A stretch of 64,000 bases of DNA, taken from the NCBI GenBank assembly GCA_037074615.1, contig CM073536.1, positions 7,383,001 to 7,447,000 on the forward strand. The letters are read 5' to 3'. The DNA comes from Leucaena leucocephala (lineage: Eukaryota; Streptophyta; Magnoliopsida; Fabales; Fabaceae). The notes under the pieces are model-generated. The model was not told where the DNA came from and did not search any database. It worked only from the letters and a program-made list of their open reading frames with translations. A program made the position numbers and the translations under genes. Shown here piece by piece: positions 1 to 10,457 of the stretch. How positions within the stretch are numbered: position 1 is the stretch's first letter; each line of letters starts with the position of its first letter.

Positions 1-1700
1 TTTTCTAGGATTGCCCTCCGTGTGTAAAACTCTTTTTCCCTTCTCCTTTCCGCCATTCCCCGTGTCCGTGTGTGTGCTCTGGGTCATTCTCCGTCGGCAC
101 GCGCCTGCAACAACTTCTGCTGGTCGGTCGACGTACTCCGGCAACGACCACCGTCGACTTCGTTCAGGTAACCTCTTCTACCCTTCTCCTTCTTCGCTCC
201 TTATATCTTCTGTCTGTCACTCCTCTGCTTGACGAAATTGATTCAGACTTAGAAATTTTTTGAAACAGCAAAATCAAAGAGAATACGCAAGACGTCTTCT
301 TCTTCTTCTTCTTTAGAGGTAGGAAGCTGGAGAGAGAAAGAGAATCAAGCCATCACAAGCAAGCTGAATTTCTAGCTGTTTCTCTCACTACCACATCAGA
401 AAATGATCACCGTCTTCATCAATCATCATTGTTATCTCTTGCTTGCCATAGCCTTTCTTTCTTTCTTTCCTTGTGTGCGTCATTAAATTCCATTTCCACC
501 CTCATTTTAGTCGGCAGAAAACTGAGTAATTGATTGGTTGTTACTTTTTATTGTGACGGAGGGCTTCTTTAACGTTTTGTGTATATTGCCTTTCAAGTGT
601 TCGATATATTGCCAAGGAGAACTTCGTTTGGTTGTTTGCTAGTTTGCCTATAATCAAGCATTTTTTTGCTGACTCGTAACATGTAGGAGGAGCATTTACT
701 TTATCCTCTTATTCCAATGGGACCCTTCTTATCATGCCTTTGTTTACTTACTTTCTAATTCAATCAAACTCGTACCTACATTTGAGATGACACATCATGG
801 AGTGCTCTCTTAACTTAGTTCTCTAAACATATTTAATGCCAAAGGTAAACAGTAGTTGAGGCTTGTTTTCATTAGTAGTTATGTACTAGCTCTATCTTGA
901 TGCCTTAGGTATGCAACTTTCTTTAAGCTTGGTATATCCATGTTCAACAGTTGGCTATCTGACTCATTAGCGTAGCAGTTTGCAATTTCATGTTATACCT
1001 ATCATCAATTTGCCTCTTCACCGATGTTTAATGTTAAAATTCATCCCTTGACTAAATTTGGTATCTTCGATTCCAACTTTGTTACCCTTTCTAAGTTTTT
1101 GGTGTTCAGAAGATTTCTTCTACCATCTAAATCCCTGTCATGCAGTTTTCTTTCTTTGAATGGTGACAACAGGAATAAACTAAACACTTTTCTTCTGCCC
1201 CTTAATGATTCTGCTCTGTGATTTATTGCAACTTATATCTTTTCAAGGCCAAAGAAGAAAGACGGGACTGAGATTCATTCCAGAAAAGGTCGCAAATTGC
1301 AAAAGGAGAAAACTACTGTTGAAGTTCCTGAACCCCCCACAACCACAACTTCATTCAGTTTGCAAATTACTTGTGTGCATATGGTGCTGCGATATTAAAT
1401 GCTTCATTTCTAAATGCTGACAGATTAAAGTTTCAACACAACTGATAGACCTGGACAAGCTTGGATTATTGCAAGTCGAAGTCCGTTTTTTTAACTGGAT
1501 AGCATCGCATGTAGAAGTGCCATTATACTACGAATTCAATTTTTTTACTATATTGATATGAACAGTCATCTAGTTTAATTTAACCTTTTTTGGTTTTCAG
1601 TTTCTCATTTTGCCATTGCATCTTAGAAGTACAAGTTTCTCTTATTTGGTGCAATTTGTTGGAAGTTTGTTACATGTTCATGTGATGACAAGGATATCAC
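1..1700 (+). other. Leader/intron-like region, possible short exon
   Basis: This stretch is less AT-rich than the DNA to its right. It opens with a CT-rich segment resembling a 5' leader, with a plausible donor near 174 (TTCAG|GTAACC). At 1248 an acceptor (TTTTCAAG|G) opens a frame with a charged stretch (PKKKDGTEIHSRKGRK, from 1249) that ends at TAA 1396-1398. I see no clear upstream start codon or family match. It may be the edge of a gene lying mostly outside the window, or a non-coding transcript. No complete gene can be supported. Confidence 0.25.
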
Positions 1701-1702
1701 GG

Positions 1703-2013
1703 TTATTTTAGTTTTGTATTTAATAACAATAATCATATTATCATATATATAAATGAGTAAAAAAATTTAAATATATAAATAAAGAAATAACAATTCTGAT
1801 ATAAATATTATAAATAAAAAATAAAAAATTTAAATAAAAGTCTGAGGGTATATTTGTCAATTTTTTATTACATACCCTCCCCTCCCTTTCTGAACCAAAC
1901 AAGAAATATCATCTCTCCTCCCCTACCTTCATACTTATAACCTCCCCTACCCTTACTTACCTTCCCTTAAATTAACCTAACATACCCTCCCCTCTATCGA
2001 ACCAAACATAGCC
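1703..2013. repeat. Dispersed repeat, copy 1 (inverted partner at 45.5 kb)
   Basis: About 310 bp that reappears in inverted orientation at 45539-45845. Shared pieces are an AT-rich arm with a TTAGTTTTGTATTTAATAAC-like stretch and a C-rich arm with CCCTCCCCTCCC followed by a GAACCAAACAAG-like sequence. A third partial match lies at 47355-47540. It is probably a degraded non-autonomous DNA transposon. The next element (2014-2511) abuts it directly. No coding potential was seen. Confidence 0.55.
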
Positions 2014-2511
2014 TAAGGGTTTATTTGAATAAGAGTTTAAAAAAGGGCTTATGAATAAAAAGGGTTTTTGGAAAAGAGCATATAATAAAAATAATTTTAA
2101 ATAAATGAGTGTTTGGATAATTATTGTTAAAAAGACTTTTGTAATTAGAAAATTACCAGAAAGAGTATGACTATTAAAAGTAGGAGAGAGAAGATGAAAA
2201 AGAGAGATGAGAGAAGATATAGAAGAGAAATGAGAGAGGATAGAGGAGAGTGGATAGAAAAGATAGAAGAGAGATGAGAGATAGTGTAAGAAAAAGTAAG
2301 GATAAAATAGTAATTAGATAATTGATAAATTATTTTACTGTTTTAAAAGTTAATTTCAGTAACTTATCTAAAACATTAATTTTAAACTATGGTTTAGTCC
2401 AAAAGCCCCTTTGAACAAATATTATTATTTATTTTAAAAAAAAATTAAATTAAAGTTTGGTCCAAAAGCTCTCTTAAAATTACAATTTTATGCCTTACCA
2501 AACAACCACTA
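2014..2511 (+). mobile_element. MITE family M1, copy A
   Basis: Non-autonomous element of about 500 bp. The ends are roughly inverted: TAAGGGTTTATTTGAATAAG on the left, and TAGTGGTTGTTTGGTAAGG when the right end is read on the other strand. The middle is a purine tract of AGAGAGATGAGAGA-like repeats, followed by a conserved segment like GTGTAAGAAAAAGTAAG and AGTAATTAGATAATTG. The same order appears in copies at about 23.2, 35.8 (inverted) and 51.8 kb (inverted). No transposase frame is present, so it would depend on an unlinked autonomous element. Confidence 0.65.
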
Positions 2512-3329
2512 GAATGTCACAACGGCCTGATGGTGCATTTGAATAGTCTAGAATAATATATTTCATAACTTCATTTAATTTAGTAATAAGTTAACCTTTG
2601 ATTACTGCTTCTAACCCCCATTTAGATTAGCGATAAAGAATTAATCTGTACTGTATGAAATAATTATATAACATGATTTTATTTTATAAAACTTAAAAAT
2701 GATAACAAAAATATTTTACTGTAAATCCAAATAGGCACTTATTCGATTTCTTATAAAGAGTTTCAATTTTTAAATGATAATAGTCAGCATTATTATCAAT
2801 ATATTATATATATTATAATTAACTATTTTTTTTAATTAACTAAGTAACTCAAGTATGGAAAAAGTAGTTGTCAATTTCTTGTCAATTCTAATAGAGTAAT
2901 TGTTGATAACATTAATTGTGGTCATATGGACTAAGCAAATGCAAATTTGATATAGTTGAGTTGTTAATTCCAAACCACTTCCTTGTCAAAAATCAAAAGT
3001 AAACTTCTCCAAGAACCTTTACTTGTGAATTGACTTATTAATTATTACTCTATGCTCCTTAATATAAAATCTAGAAAACTAACTTAGATAATTAAAAAAA
3101 TTAGTTAAATTAATTATTTGTAATAAGTTTGTTAATTTTTTATTATATTTTTTTCCTAATTATATGCATTATGACCACCTCTTGATGGAATCTCTTTAGT
3201 CTTTACGATATGCAATCAGCATAGAGAGTTTAGAAAAAAATATAAAATTGAGAGATAATATAGATTGATGTCTTATATTTAGAATTAAAGTAAACATTTG
3301 TCTAACTTTTATATTTAAGATCTGAGGTA
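2512..3329. other. AT-rich intergenic DNA
   Basis: No coding frame was seen. A segment near 3050-3140 (CTCCTTAATATAAAATCTAG and following) resembles half of the Stowaway-like element annotated next to it. Confidence 0.5.
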
Positions 3330-3515
3330 GTACTACCCATGTTCCTTAATATAAGAAAAAATTAATTTTTTTTAGATTAAGGAAGCTAAATAAATTAATT
3401 AATTGACTAATTTAGATAGATTAAAGGGTCTTGAAATGTTAGATAATTAATTGATTTATCTGATTTTTTTAATATATTAAAAGATGTTAACTAAATCTTA
3501 TATTAATGAATGAAA
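3330..3515. mobile_element. Stowaway-like MITE
   Basis: The left end reads GTTCCTTAATATAAGAAAAA. The right end, on the other strand, reads ATTCATTAATATAAGATTTA, so the two are imperfect inverted repeats. The interior carries a TTAATTAATTGACTAATTTA-type segment also present in the element at 10.46-10.70 kb and in the AT-rich blocks at 48.8 and 52.7-53.5 kb. Short size, no frame and these ends fit Tc1/mariner-derived MITEs of plants. Confidence 0.5.
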
Positions 3516-3773
3516 GTTGGAAGACAACATAAAATTAACCTCATCAACTTGTCATCGTTACTATAACATATGTTTTCCCCTAAAATCCCAATTAACATCT
3601 TTGATCAAGAAAATGAATTAAACTAATAAAACATGCATATATTTTTTTGAAAAAAAAAAAGCGTATTCTACAAAATTTCTTGTTCTTTTGCTTAAAAGAG
3701 AATAAGACGGTATTATAAAAAACAAAAAAAAAAGTGAATAAGGTGGCCATACGATTTGGTCAGATATAGAGGA

Positions 3774-3999
3774 CCAGGTCACATAGCTGAGAAAACTCAT
3801 TGATGACTTGTTCAACCCTCAAATCAGCAGCCTCCTATATATATATATATATAGCTTCATCATATATTACAATACACAAACACAACAAACCTCATCAAAA
3901 AAACAAGTCCCTTTACTTCATCAATCTCCAACACAAACACGAACTTCGATCGCCACTGCTTCATCATCTTGATCAGAAACCCTAAAGGATTCATTATTC
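3774..3999 (+). promoter_or_regulatory. Promoter and leader of small basic protein gene 1
   Basis: A TATATA run near 3836-3854 is a good TATA box about 150 bp before the ATG. Upstream is CCAGGTCA (3774-3781), shared with gene 2 (6493-6500) and in part with gene 3 (CTAGGTCA). GACTTGTTCAACC (about 3804-3816) also matches GACTTGTTCAGCC in front of gene 2. Gene 2 and 3 versions contain full TTGAC W-box cores, which suggests WRKY control. The leader segment TCAATCTCCAACACAAAC is shared with gene 3. Confidence 0.55.
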
Positions 4000-4284
4000 A
4001 TGGAAGTTCCTGTACATCGTCGTCACCATGAAGAAGAAGCTTCAACTTCTTCTTACATCAAAGAGGGTTTCGGCATTCCTTACTTTGCCGGAGAGAGGGA
4101 CAACGAGGGGGTGATTCAGATTCATGCATGCACAGAGAAGAAGAGAGTATTCAGATTCAAAAAGATTCATTCTATCAGGGATCGAGGTCGTTCCAGTCCC
4201 TTTGGCCTCCTCGCGCGCAAGCTTGGTCGTTTCAAGGTTCGATCTGTCGTTGTACAAGACCCTCCTCCAAACGACAACCATTAA
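4000..4284 (+). CDS. Small basic protein, tandem family copy 1 (94 aa)
   Basis: A single-exon frame from ATG 4000 to TAA 4282-4284. I do not recognise the family. What supports it as a real gene is strong protein-level conservation with two neighbours (6749 and 9459) outside the low-complexity parts. The N-terminal block is acidic, EEEASTSSY, followed by EGFGIPYFAGE. The C-terminal block is strongly basic: RFKKIHSIRDRGRS, then ARKLGRFKVR, ending DPPPNDNH. No signal peptide or membrane segment is visible, so a cytosolic or nuclear place is more likely than secretion. This copy has an insertion after FAGE (RDNEGVIQIHACTEKKR) and one extra Pro in the tail. A TATA box and duplicated promoter elements precede it. 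Function unknown. Confidence 0.75.
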   Translation: MEVPVHRRHHEEEASTSSYIKEGFGIPYFAGERDNEGVIQIHACTEKKRVFRFKKIHSIRDRGRSSPFGLLARKLGRFKVRSVVVQDPPPNDNH

Positions 4285-6117
4285 CCCTGCACTTCCTCTG
4301 TCATTTTTTCGTTTGTTTCGTCAAGTTAACCCCTACCCCTGTAATTGTACATGTAACCCATGAATTCTTCAGTTCCAAACAGGAAATGAATAACGCTTTC
4401 TTTCTTTCTTTTTTTCTTTTCTAAATATTCATTACATTTCTTGTAATATTCTTTTATTCATTCGAAGTTAGTGGATGATCGTTGTTTTTAACCTTTGATT
4501 CGTACCCCTTGATTTAATATATATGCGTACAGTAGTAATTTGGGAGTGTTTTACCTTCTGACTCATTTTTGAGCACTCGGAATAAAATGAAAACTTGGTG
4601 CCGTATAATTTATTTTGAACAATAAAATTTTTTACTATTTGTGAAGAGTTTTGACATCCTTTTACTAATAAACTGTTATCATATGTCTTCCGGTAGATAA
4701 AAACGGTTTAGGGTTTAGTTGGAATAAAACTCAACATTTAGTTAGGACCACAAATGTAAATATTAAGAATATTTAAATTTATGTCATCTTGACCTAAATT
4801 CACAAACTTGTATTTATTTATTCATTCACATAACATCCATGAAAATAAATAATTACAAAAAATTCTACTGTTTAACTCTGAACAATAAAAGAACGCATCA
4901 AGCGTATATATACGCACTAGTGCATAAAGGTATTTTATACTAATTAAAAAGGACTTTTAACACTGGTTTTATAATAGCTGTTAAAAATATTAACTTTTTA
5001 CACCCATTGATCAACCGGTGTAATAGTTCATAATAGTTTTTAAAAATAATAATAAACAAACTTGTTATTAGTTGTTTCGTGGGTTCAAAATCGATTGAAA
5101 CATTTTTCTTGGGATAGAAATGAATGGAGTTATGGTGTGAACTTAATTAATGTACATTTAAAGATGTAATTAAAAGATATCTTGTTAATAATTTAAACTA
5201 TGGACATACTTAGCCCGAATCTACACCACCAGTTGTAAAACCAGTCGAGTTCTTTGATCATTGCATATATATCATCTAAATGTAATTTTATTTAAAAGCA
5301 TAATTAGATAATTTTGTGGTACTAAATACTATAAAATTTAAAATTATATACTTTTAATAACCGATAATGAACCCTGAAGATTTTTTTTTTATTATTAAAA
5401 ACTGGAATTCATTAACTTACAAAGAGGAACACTACAAAGTCATACAAGAATTTACCCTCCCCAATCAAGCTCTGACTATTGTTTAATAGGTTGATGTCGA
5501 TCAAGTTATTAAAAATATTATAAATATTATGTGGGTGTGTCAAAGAAAGAAATTTTTTCTAACATGCCTCTTCAATCTTGTGAATAAACATCATGTTTAA
5601 ACACATCTTGTATCATTTCACTATCTATATATAAAAGGGGCTTGATGAAAAATAAGAAAATGAATAAAACATCACTATTGAGATCTTCTCCCTATGATAT
5701 ATTCTATCCCTATTAAGTTCTATTATCTTTCGCTAGTTTTATCACTTAGGAAGAGTTCATTTAATCCTAAAGAGTAATACTTTCTAATTTATTAAGAGAT
5801 TACGGAATATATCTTAAAGACAGTGTCTTTGGAATCGACTCAAACTAAATATTTTATTGATTTGTAGATTTTCCCAAAGATACAGAAAAAGTTATTACCT
5901 CCATTGAATATGGGAATGGTAAAAACAACAACAAAAAAATCATATATTTTGCTAAAAAATCAACAAAAAAGCAAGAGTTCCCTATGGGAATGGTATGGCA
6001 AGGCCTGTCAATCAAGCATTCTAGTATCATCAATGATATCTCTAAAGTGATGAGAACTATCACAGGCTCGATTTATCAAATTGATAACTTCTATATAATA
6101 TGAGGGCACATACAATC
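4285..6117. other. Intergenic DNA between small-protein genes 1 and 2
   Basis: Begins with the 3' untranslated region of gene 1 (TC-rich, then AT-rich). The rest is AT-rich with no convincing coding frame. A stretch near 5395-5480 is more balanced in composition but gives no protein signal. Confidence 0.5.
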
Positions 6118-6325
6118 ATATATTTTGTAGCCTTTGGACGAGCACAAATTAAGACCTTGCCCGATTCCAACATCTCTCTTACAGCTGGAGGAACTTTAGT
6201 AAGTTTGCAACTGAAGCCACTGATCCACCTTTCATCTCTATCTCAAAGAACCCAACCATCTTAATGACCCAGTCATCCACTTCCAACTTAATGTATACTC
6301 TCCTTGGAGATTAGTGGTGGGTCTT
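6118..6325 (-). pseudogene. Possible decayed coding fragment
   Basis: On the minus strand two adjacent frames give protein-like text: first VDDWVIKMVGFFEIEMKGG, then, after a frame change near 6200, PPAVREMLESGKVLICARP. The composition looks coding but there is no start, no splice context and a frame break. I do not recognise the family. It could be a transposon-carried or ancient gene relic. Confidence 0.3.
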
Positions 6326-6492
6326 TCACCTAGTTATTAGTTTAAAAGCACTTTTTTTCTTCCCTCAAGTCACAATATCACACGTTTGATTATATGAAAA
6401 TTAATTAAATAAAGCATGCTTACGTACATTTTCTTGGAAACAGGTTTGTAATATATTGCCCTTGTTATACGTTGGAGCGAGATAGGATTTGG

Positions 6493-6748
6493 CCAGGTCA
6501 ACCCTGTGAATTCAATTATTTGACTTGTTCAGCCTAATTGACTTGCATCAGCAAATAATTAATCGGCCCTCTATATATATATATAAGCAGCCACGCCATG
6601 CCAATCCACAAAACACCCAACCAAACAAATCTCATCCACAACAAAACTTAGATTTCGACTGCTAATTCATCTCAGAGAAAGAACGCCATATATATAGCCT
6701 AAACCTTAACGGATTCATTGTTATTCTTCTTTGCTGAATTAATCATTC
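6493..6748 (+). promoter_or_regulatory. Promoter and leader of small basic protein gene 2
   Basis: CCAGGTCAACC (6493-6503) contains an inverted W-box (TTGACC on the other strand). TTGACTTGTTCAGCC (about 6520-6534) and AATTGACTTGC add two more TTGAC cores. A TATA run lies at about 6574-6587. Order and wording match the promoter of gene 1, so the promoter was duplicated with the gene. Confidence 0.55.
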
Positions 6749-7021
6749 ATGGAAGTGCTTCTTCGTCGTCGTCGTCTTCATGAAGAAGAAGAAGCTTCGA
6801 CTTCTTCTTACAATAAAGAGGGTTTCAGCATCCCTTACTTTGCTGGAGAGATTCAGATTCATAAAAGCAAACAGTTGAAGAAGAGGGTTTTCAGATTCAA
6901 AAAGATTCGTTCAATCAGAGACCGAGGTCGTTCTGGTATCAGCTCCTTCGTCGCTCGCAAGCTTGGCCGTTTCAAGGTTCGATTGGTCGTTGTTCGAGAC
7001 CCTCCAAACGACACCCATTAA
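6749..7021 (+). CDS. Small basic protein, tandem family copy 2 (90 aa)
   Basis: A single-exon frame, second of three tandem paralogues on the same strand. It keeps both family blocks: EEEEASTSSY with EGFSIPYFAGE near the N-terminus, and RFKKIRSIRDRGRS, ARKLGRFKVR and DPPNDTH at the C-terminus. It differs by an Arg run after the start (RRRR), a shorter centre (IQIHKSKQLKKR) and ISSFV where copy 1 has PFGLL. No signal peptide or membrane span. The promoter contains several TTGAC cores, so induction by stress or pathogens through WRKY factors is a reasonable but untested guess. Function unknown. Confidence 0.75.
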   Translation: MEVLLRRRRLHEEEEASTSSYNKEGFSIPYFAGEIQIHKSKQLKKRVFRFKKIRSIRDRGRSGISSFVARKLGRFKVRLVVVRDPPNDTH

Positions 7022-7824
7022 CCCTGCGCTTCATTTGTCGGTTTCGTTTAGTTTCCTCACACTAACCCCACTTGCTAGCTATATATATACCCGTAATTGT
7101 GTATAACCATGATGACTTCTTTAGTCCCAAACATGAAAACAATTCTTTCCATTTTTATTTCATAACATTATTATGTTATTGTAATGTTGCTCAATAATAT
7201 TTCTTTTATTCATTGAAAGTGAGAGTATATATGATGAGTATATAATTTCTATATACCTTTGACTTTTTTTAATTAATTAATTAGTATGCAAAGTGCGAAC
7301 AATCTTATCTACTACAAGAGTGTTTTACCTTTGTCTAAGAGAGGAAATGTCTAAGCGTCTATTTGAATGTTAAGAGAATATTTAAAAACGATTGGCTAGA
7401 GATAATTTTAGAGATTCTGAGTAACTTAAAATTATAGCTCCATCGTTTAATTAGTTATTTGAATATAGTGGGAACGAAGTCAACACTAATTTAAAAGGGA
7501 TTAATAATTCAAAAAATAATATTAGAACGTTTTAGAAATCATTGTCACTGTATATACTATATAGAATTGATTGAAAGTCAACTCAGACGATAGAAACATG
7601 GTAAATCATCGAATCCTAAACCCCAAATAGTTTAGTGATCGTGTCTTTAATTCTCATAATTAACTCTCTCTTGCTTTTATATCTATATATTCTCATTAAA
7701 TAATTTATTATTTATTTATTTTAGTAAATGTGTAATCTCCCAGTGAATATGTATCATAATACCCTAGAATTTTGACTACCACTCCCATAGACTTGTGAGA
7801 GAGCGACCAATTCTAACATATATG
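7022..7824. other. 3' flank of gene 2, no gene
   Basis: 3' untranslated and AT-rich intergenic DNA. No coding frame or repeat was recognised. Confidence 0.4.
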
Positions 7825-8060
7825 GGGAATGGTCAACTGTAATTGTTCATTATGACTCCTAATTATGATTTAATTCAAGCAAAATAGATGTATTCCTTCA
7901 TGTTACGTATGTAAGATCACCGGATTTGGAAAGGCGTGCATGTTGGTCCAAGGTTTTATGGAAAATTTTGATTATTAAAGAACATCAGGTTTCAAAATAA
8001 CACTGAAAGAAATTATTTTAATTAAGATATATAGACTTGAATATATATATTTGGCTTGTA
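7825..8060. repeat. Duplicated downstream block, copy a
   Basis: This block matches 10082-10290, downstream of gene 3. Shared pieces in order are GGTCAACT, AACTCCTAAT-like text, GATCACCG, TTGGA, TGTTGGTCCAAGGTTTTATG and GATTTTGAT, then a GACTTGAATAT...GGCTTGTATA-like tail. It shows that the gene 2/gene 3 duplication covered about 1 kb beyond the coding region. No frame. Confidence 0.65.
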
Positions 8061-8368
8061 TAATAATCCGTGAGGGCTTTTTAAAGAGGAAAGCGTGTCA
8101 GATGCTTATAATATGAGACTTTGAGAGTAATTTTCTCACTTTTGAGTTTTGAGATAATGGGAATGGCTTCACGTGAATCTTGGCAAATGATGAATTGGTC
8201 AGAATAGTTTTTGTTTTCTTAATTGACAGAGTTATTATCTTCAACCCTCCTCATATCAATCAAATGAGGTGAAGAGGCCAAACTATGGCAAGTCAGTTGA
8301 CATATGATTAATCAGCATAACTAGAAACAAACAATTTTTAATCCAATGCCACATTGTAATGATCATAT

Positions 8369-8390
8369 ACACACACACACACACACACAC
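8369..8390. repeat. (AC)n microsatellite
   Basis: An uninterrupted run of about 11 AC units. Confidence 0.95.
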
Positions 8391-8544
8391 TAAAGGAGCT
8401 TGTATTTAATAAAATGATTAATCTCTCACAACTTGACGAATTAAGATTTAAATTTTTGCTTGAAGAGGTACCCACATTTAATGCCCAACAATGCCTTGAA
8501 TATGATTATCTCCAATAAAAAAATACATATGCTTAGCATGAACC

Positions 8545-8655
8545 AACATAGAGTTGGTCTAGAAAGTATAGAGCCCTGCTAGGTCCCTCTATATCTCAAA
8601 TTCGATTCCTAGATGAGACACCTATATTGAGAAGAGCACCCTTAAATCCTGAAAT
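8545..8655 (+). repeat. tRNA-derived SINE remnant
   Basis: TGGTCTAGAAAG fits a pol III A box. About 50 bp later ATTCGATTCC fits a B box. The flanking text (GAGTTGGTCTAG start) resembles the heads of the SINEs at 18.1 and 43.6 kb. I saw no clear tail or target-site duplication, so this is likely a truncated copy. Confidence 0.5.
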
Positions 8656-9047
8656 TATATACCTAGTAATAAGATCCAGAAAATAGTATAAAAAATAGCT
8701 CACGTGGCATCTATTAAAAAGGAAAAAATAAATTTTTATTCTACTTTAATAATAATTTTATCAAATATTAAATTTGGGTCATTAAAATTTTAAGAAAAAA
8801 ATTATTTATTTAATTCTCGTAGTTTTATAGAATTTGTAATAAGTCTTTATAATTTGATTTATGGCGACTCAGTCTTTAAATTGCATATTATTTAGAAAAA
8901 CACGATTATGTGGAGTTAACAGTCTTTTAATTTTCTTATCTGGCTCCGGCTATGCTCGTGTTTCCCCAGCTAGAGGAATGGGACCAAACAGAAAAGCGAG
9001 AAATGGTAAGATAGCGCGTCATGTGCCACATACATAACGCAATTCCA

Positions 9048-9458
9048 CTAGGTCAATCCCTAGTACAAGCCTCAAGTTGAATAATAATAATAATAATAAT
9101 TAATAATAATAATAATTAATAATAATAATAATAATAATTAATAATAATAATAATTAATAATAATAATAATAATAAATAAAATTGGTACATGGTGTTGGAC
9201 CTGAAATGTGGTGGTAGCCGCCTATAAGTTAGAAACCGTCTGTTTATCTATGTTTTTGGATAATAGACATCATGATTTTGGTCAAGCCCCTGAATGCATC
9301 AATTCAATTACTTGGAACTCATCTATATATAATTATAAATACCCACAAACATACACTACAAATCTCATCATTCACCTCATCACAACAATCTCCAACACAA
9401 ACTTGGAACTCATCATTCATCCCAGAAAGCCACGTACAGAATCAAAAACCATCCAATC
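9048..9458 (+). promoter_or_regulatory. Promoter and leader of small basic protein gene 3
   Basis: CTAGGTCAA (9048-9056) and GGTCAAG (near 9281) both hold inverted TTGACC W-box cores. TATATATAATTATAAAT (about 9324-9340) is a TATA region. An AAT repeat array (9080-9180) lies between the distal element and the TATA box and explains the longer distance to the start than in genes 1 and 2. The leader shares a CAATCTCCAACACAAAC stretch with gene 1. Confidence 0.5.
9080..9180. repeat. AAT array with higher-order periodicity
   Basis: Runs of AAT are broken at regular places by an extra T (AATTAAT). Runs of about six and five units alternate, giving a higher-order unit of about 35 bp repeated two to three times. 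Confidence 0.85.
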
Positions 9459-9734
9459 ATGCAAGTGCTTGATCATCATGGTCATGAAGAAGAAGCTTCT
9501 ACTTGTTCTTACAGCATAGAGGGCTTCAGCATTCCTTACTTTGCCGGAGAGAAGGAGAAGGAAGGTGTCCACTTTCAAGCTTTCACAGACAACAAGAGCC
9601 TCTTCAGATTCAGAAAGATTCATTCTATCAGGAATCGAGGTCGTTCCGGTCCCTTCGCCTCCCTCGCTCGCAAGCTTGGTCGTTTCAAAGTTCGATACGT
9701 CCTTGTGCAAGATCCTTCAAACGACAACCATTAA
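9459..9734 (+). CDS. Small basic protein, tandem family copy 3 (91 aa)
   Basis: Single-exon frame, third tandem paralogue. It keeps HEEEASTCSY with EGFSIPYFAGE, then RFRKIHSIRNRGRSGPF, LARKLGRFKVR and a DPSNDNH tail. The middle (KEKEGVHFQAFTDNKSL) is unlike the other two copies, so conservation is concentrated in the two end blocks and not in the linker. That pattern suggests selection on the protein. An in-frame upstream start is not needed: the ATG aligns with the other copies. No signal peptide. Its resemblance to CLE-type C-termini is superficial. Function unknown. Confidence 0.75.
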   Translation: MQVLDHHGHEEEASTCSYSIEGFSIPYFAGEKEKEGVHFQAFTDNKSLFRFRKIHSIRNRGRSGPFASLARKLGRFKVRYVLVQDPSNDNH

Positions 9735-10081
9735 CCCTTCCCCTTCCTTTGTCGTTTTGCTTCATCCCTTTAATTGTATATAACTAAAGATGAAAATTAT
9801 TCTTCCTACATATTTTTTTCATAAGATTCATGATATATATTCTTGTGATACTACTCAATAATATGTTTCTCATTCCTCGAAACAAAGAGAATGATGACAA
9901 TTATGAGTGTATATTTGTTATCTGTGTTTTTTTTTCCTCTTTTTTACATTCCGTCTATTAATATAAAATCCTGCTAAGATCAATATATATATTTAATACT
10001 CAACAGTACTTTAAATTAAATTATTTCTAATAAAAATATATTTATACTTAGTAAAAAAATTTGAATTTCAACAGGTTAGAA

Positions 10082-10290
10082 AACGGTCAACTTTACTGTA
10101 CTTGTCCAATATAACTCCTAATATGATTAATTGAAATAAAACGGATTATTTTCTTTCATTTTATATATGAGAGATCACCGTATTGGAAGAGACATGTTGG
10201 TCCAAGGTTTTATGAAAGATTTTGATGCTTAGAAAATATTAAACTCCAAATAAAATTGAATCAAATTATTTTAATTCATCTAGGCTTGAA
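10082..10290. repeat. Duplicated downstream block, copy b
   Basis: Counterpart of 7825-8060. It keeps the identical core TGTTGGTCCAAGGTTTTATG, and lies about 350 bp after the gene 3 stop against about 800 bp for gene 2. Confidence 0.65.
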
Positions 10291-10457
10291 TATTTAGCTT
10301 GTATATCTAAGCAAAAAAAAATTAAATAACAACCAAACTCTAGATTTCAAAATAACAAAACTTGTAAGCAAAGCAAAAAAGTTTGAAACATCAAATAAAA
10401 TTAAAGGAGTATTTGACATGTAGATTAATATGATGGAACAGACAAATCACAAAAGTA

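Noticed and set aside
4000..9734. Small-protein C-termini (DPPPNDNH) as CLE-type signalling peptides
   Set aside because: CLE precursors need a signal peptide and an RxxPxGP[DN]P core; neither is present here.
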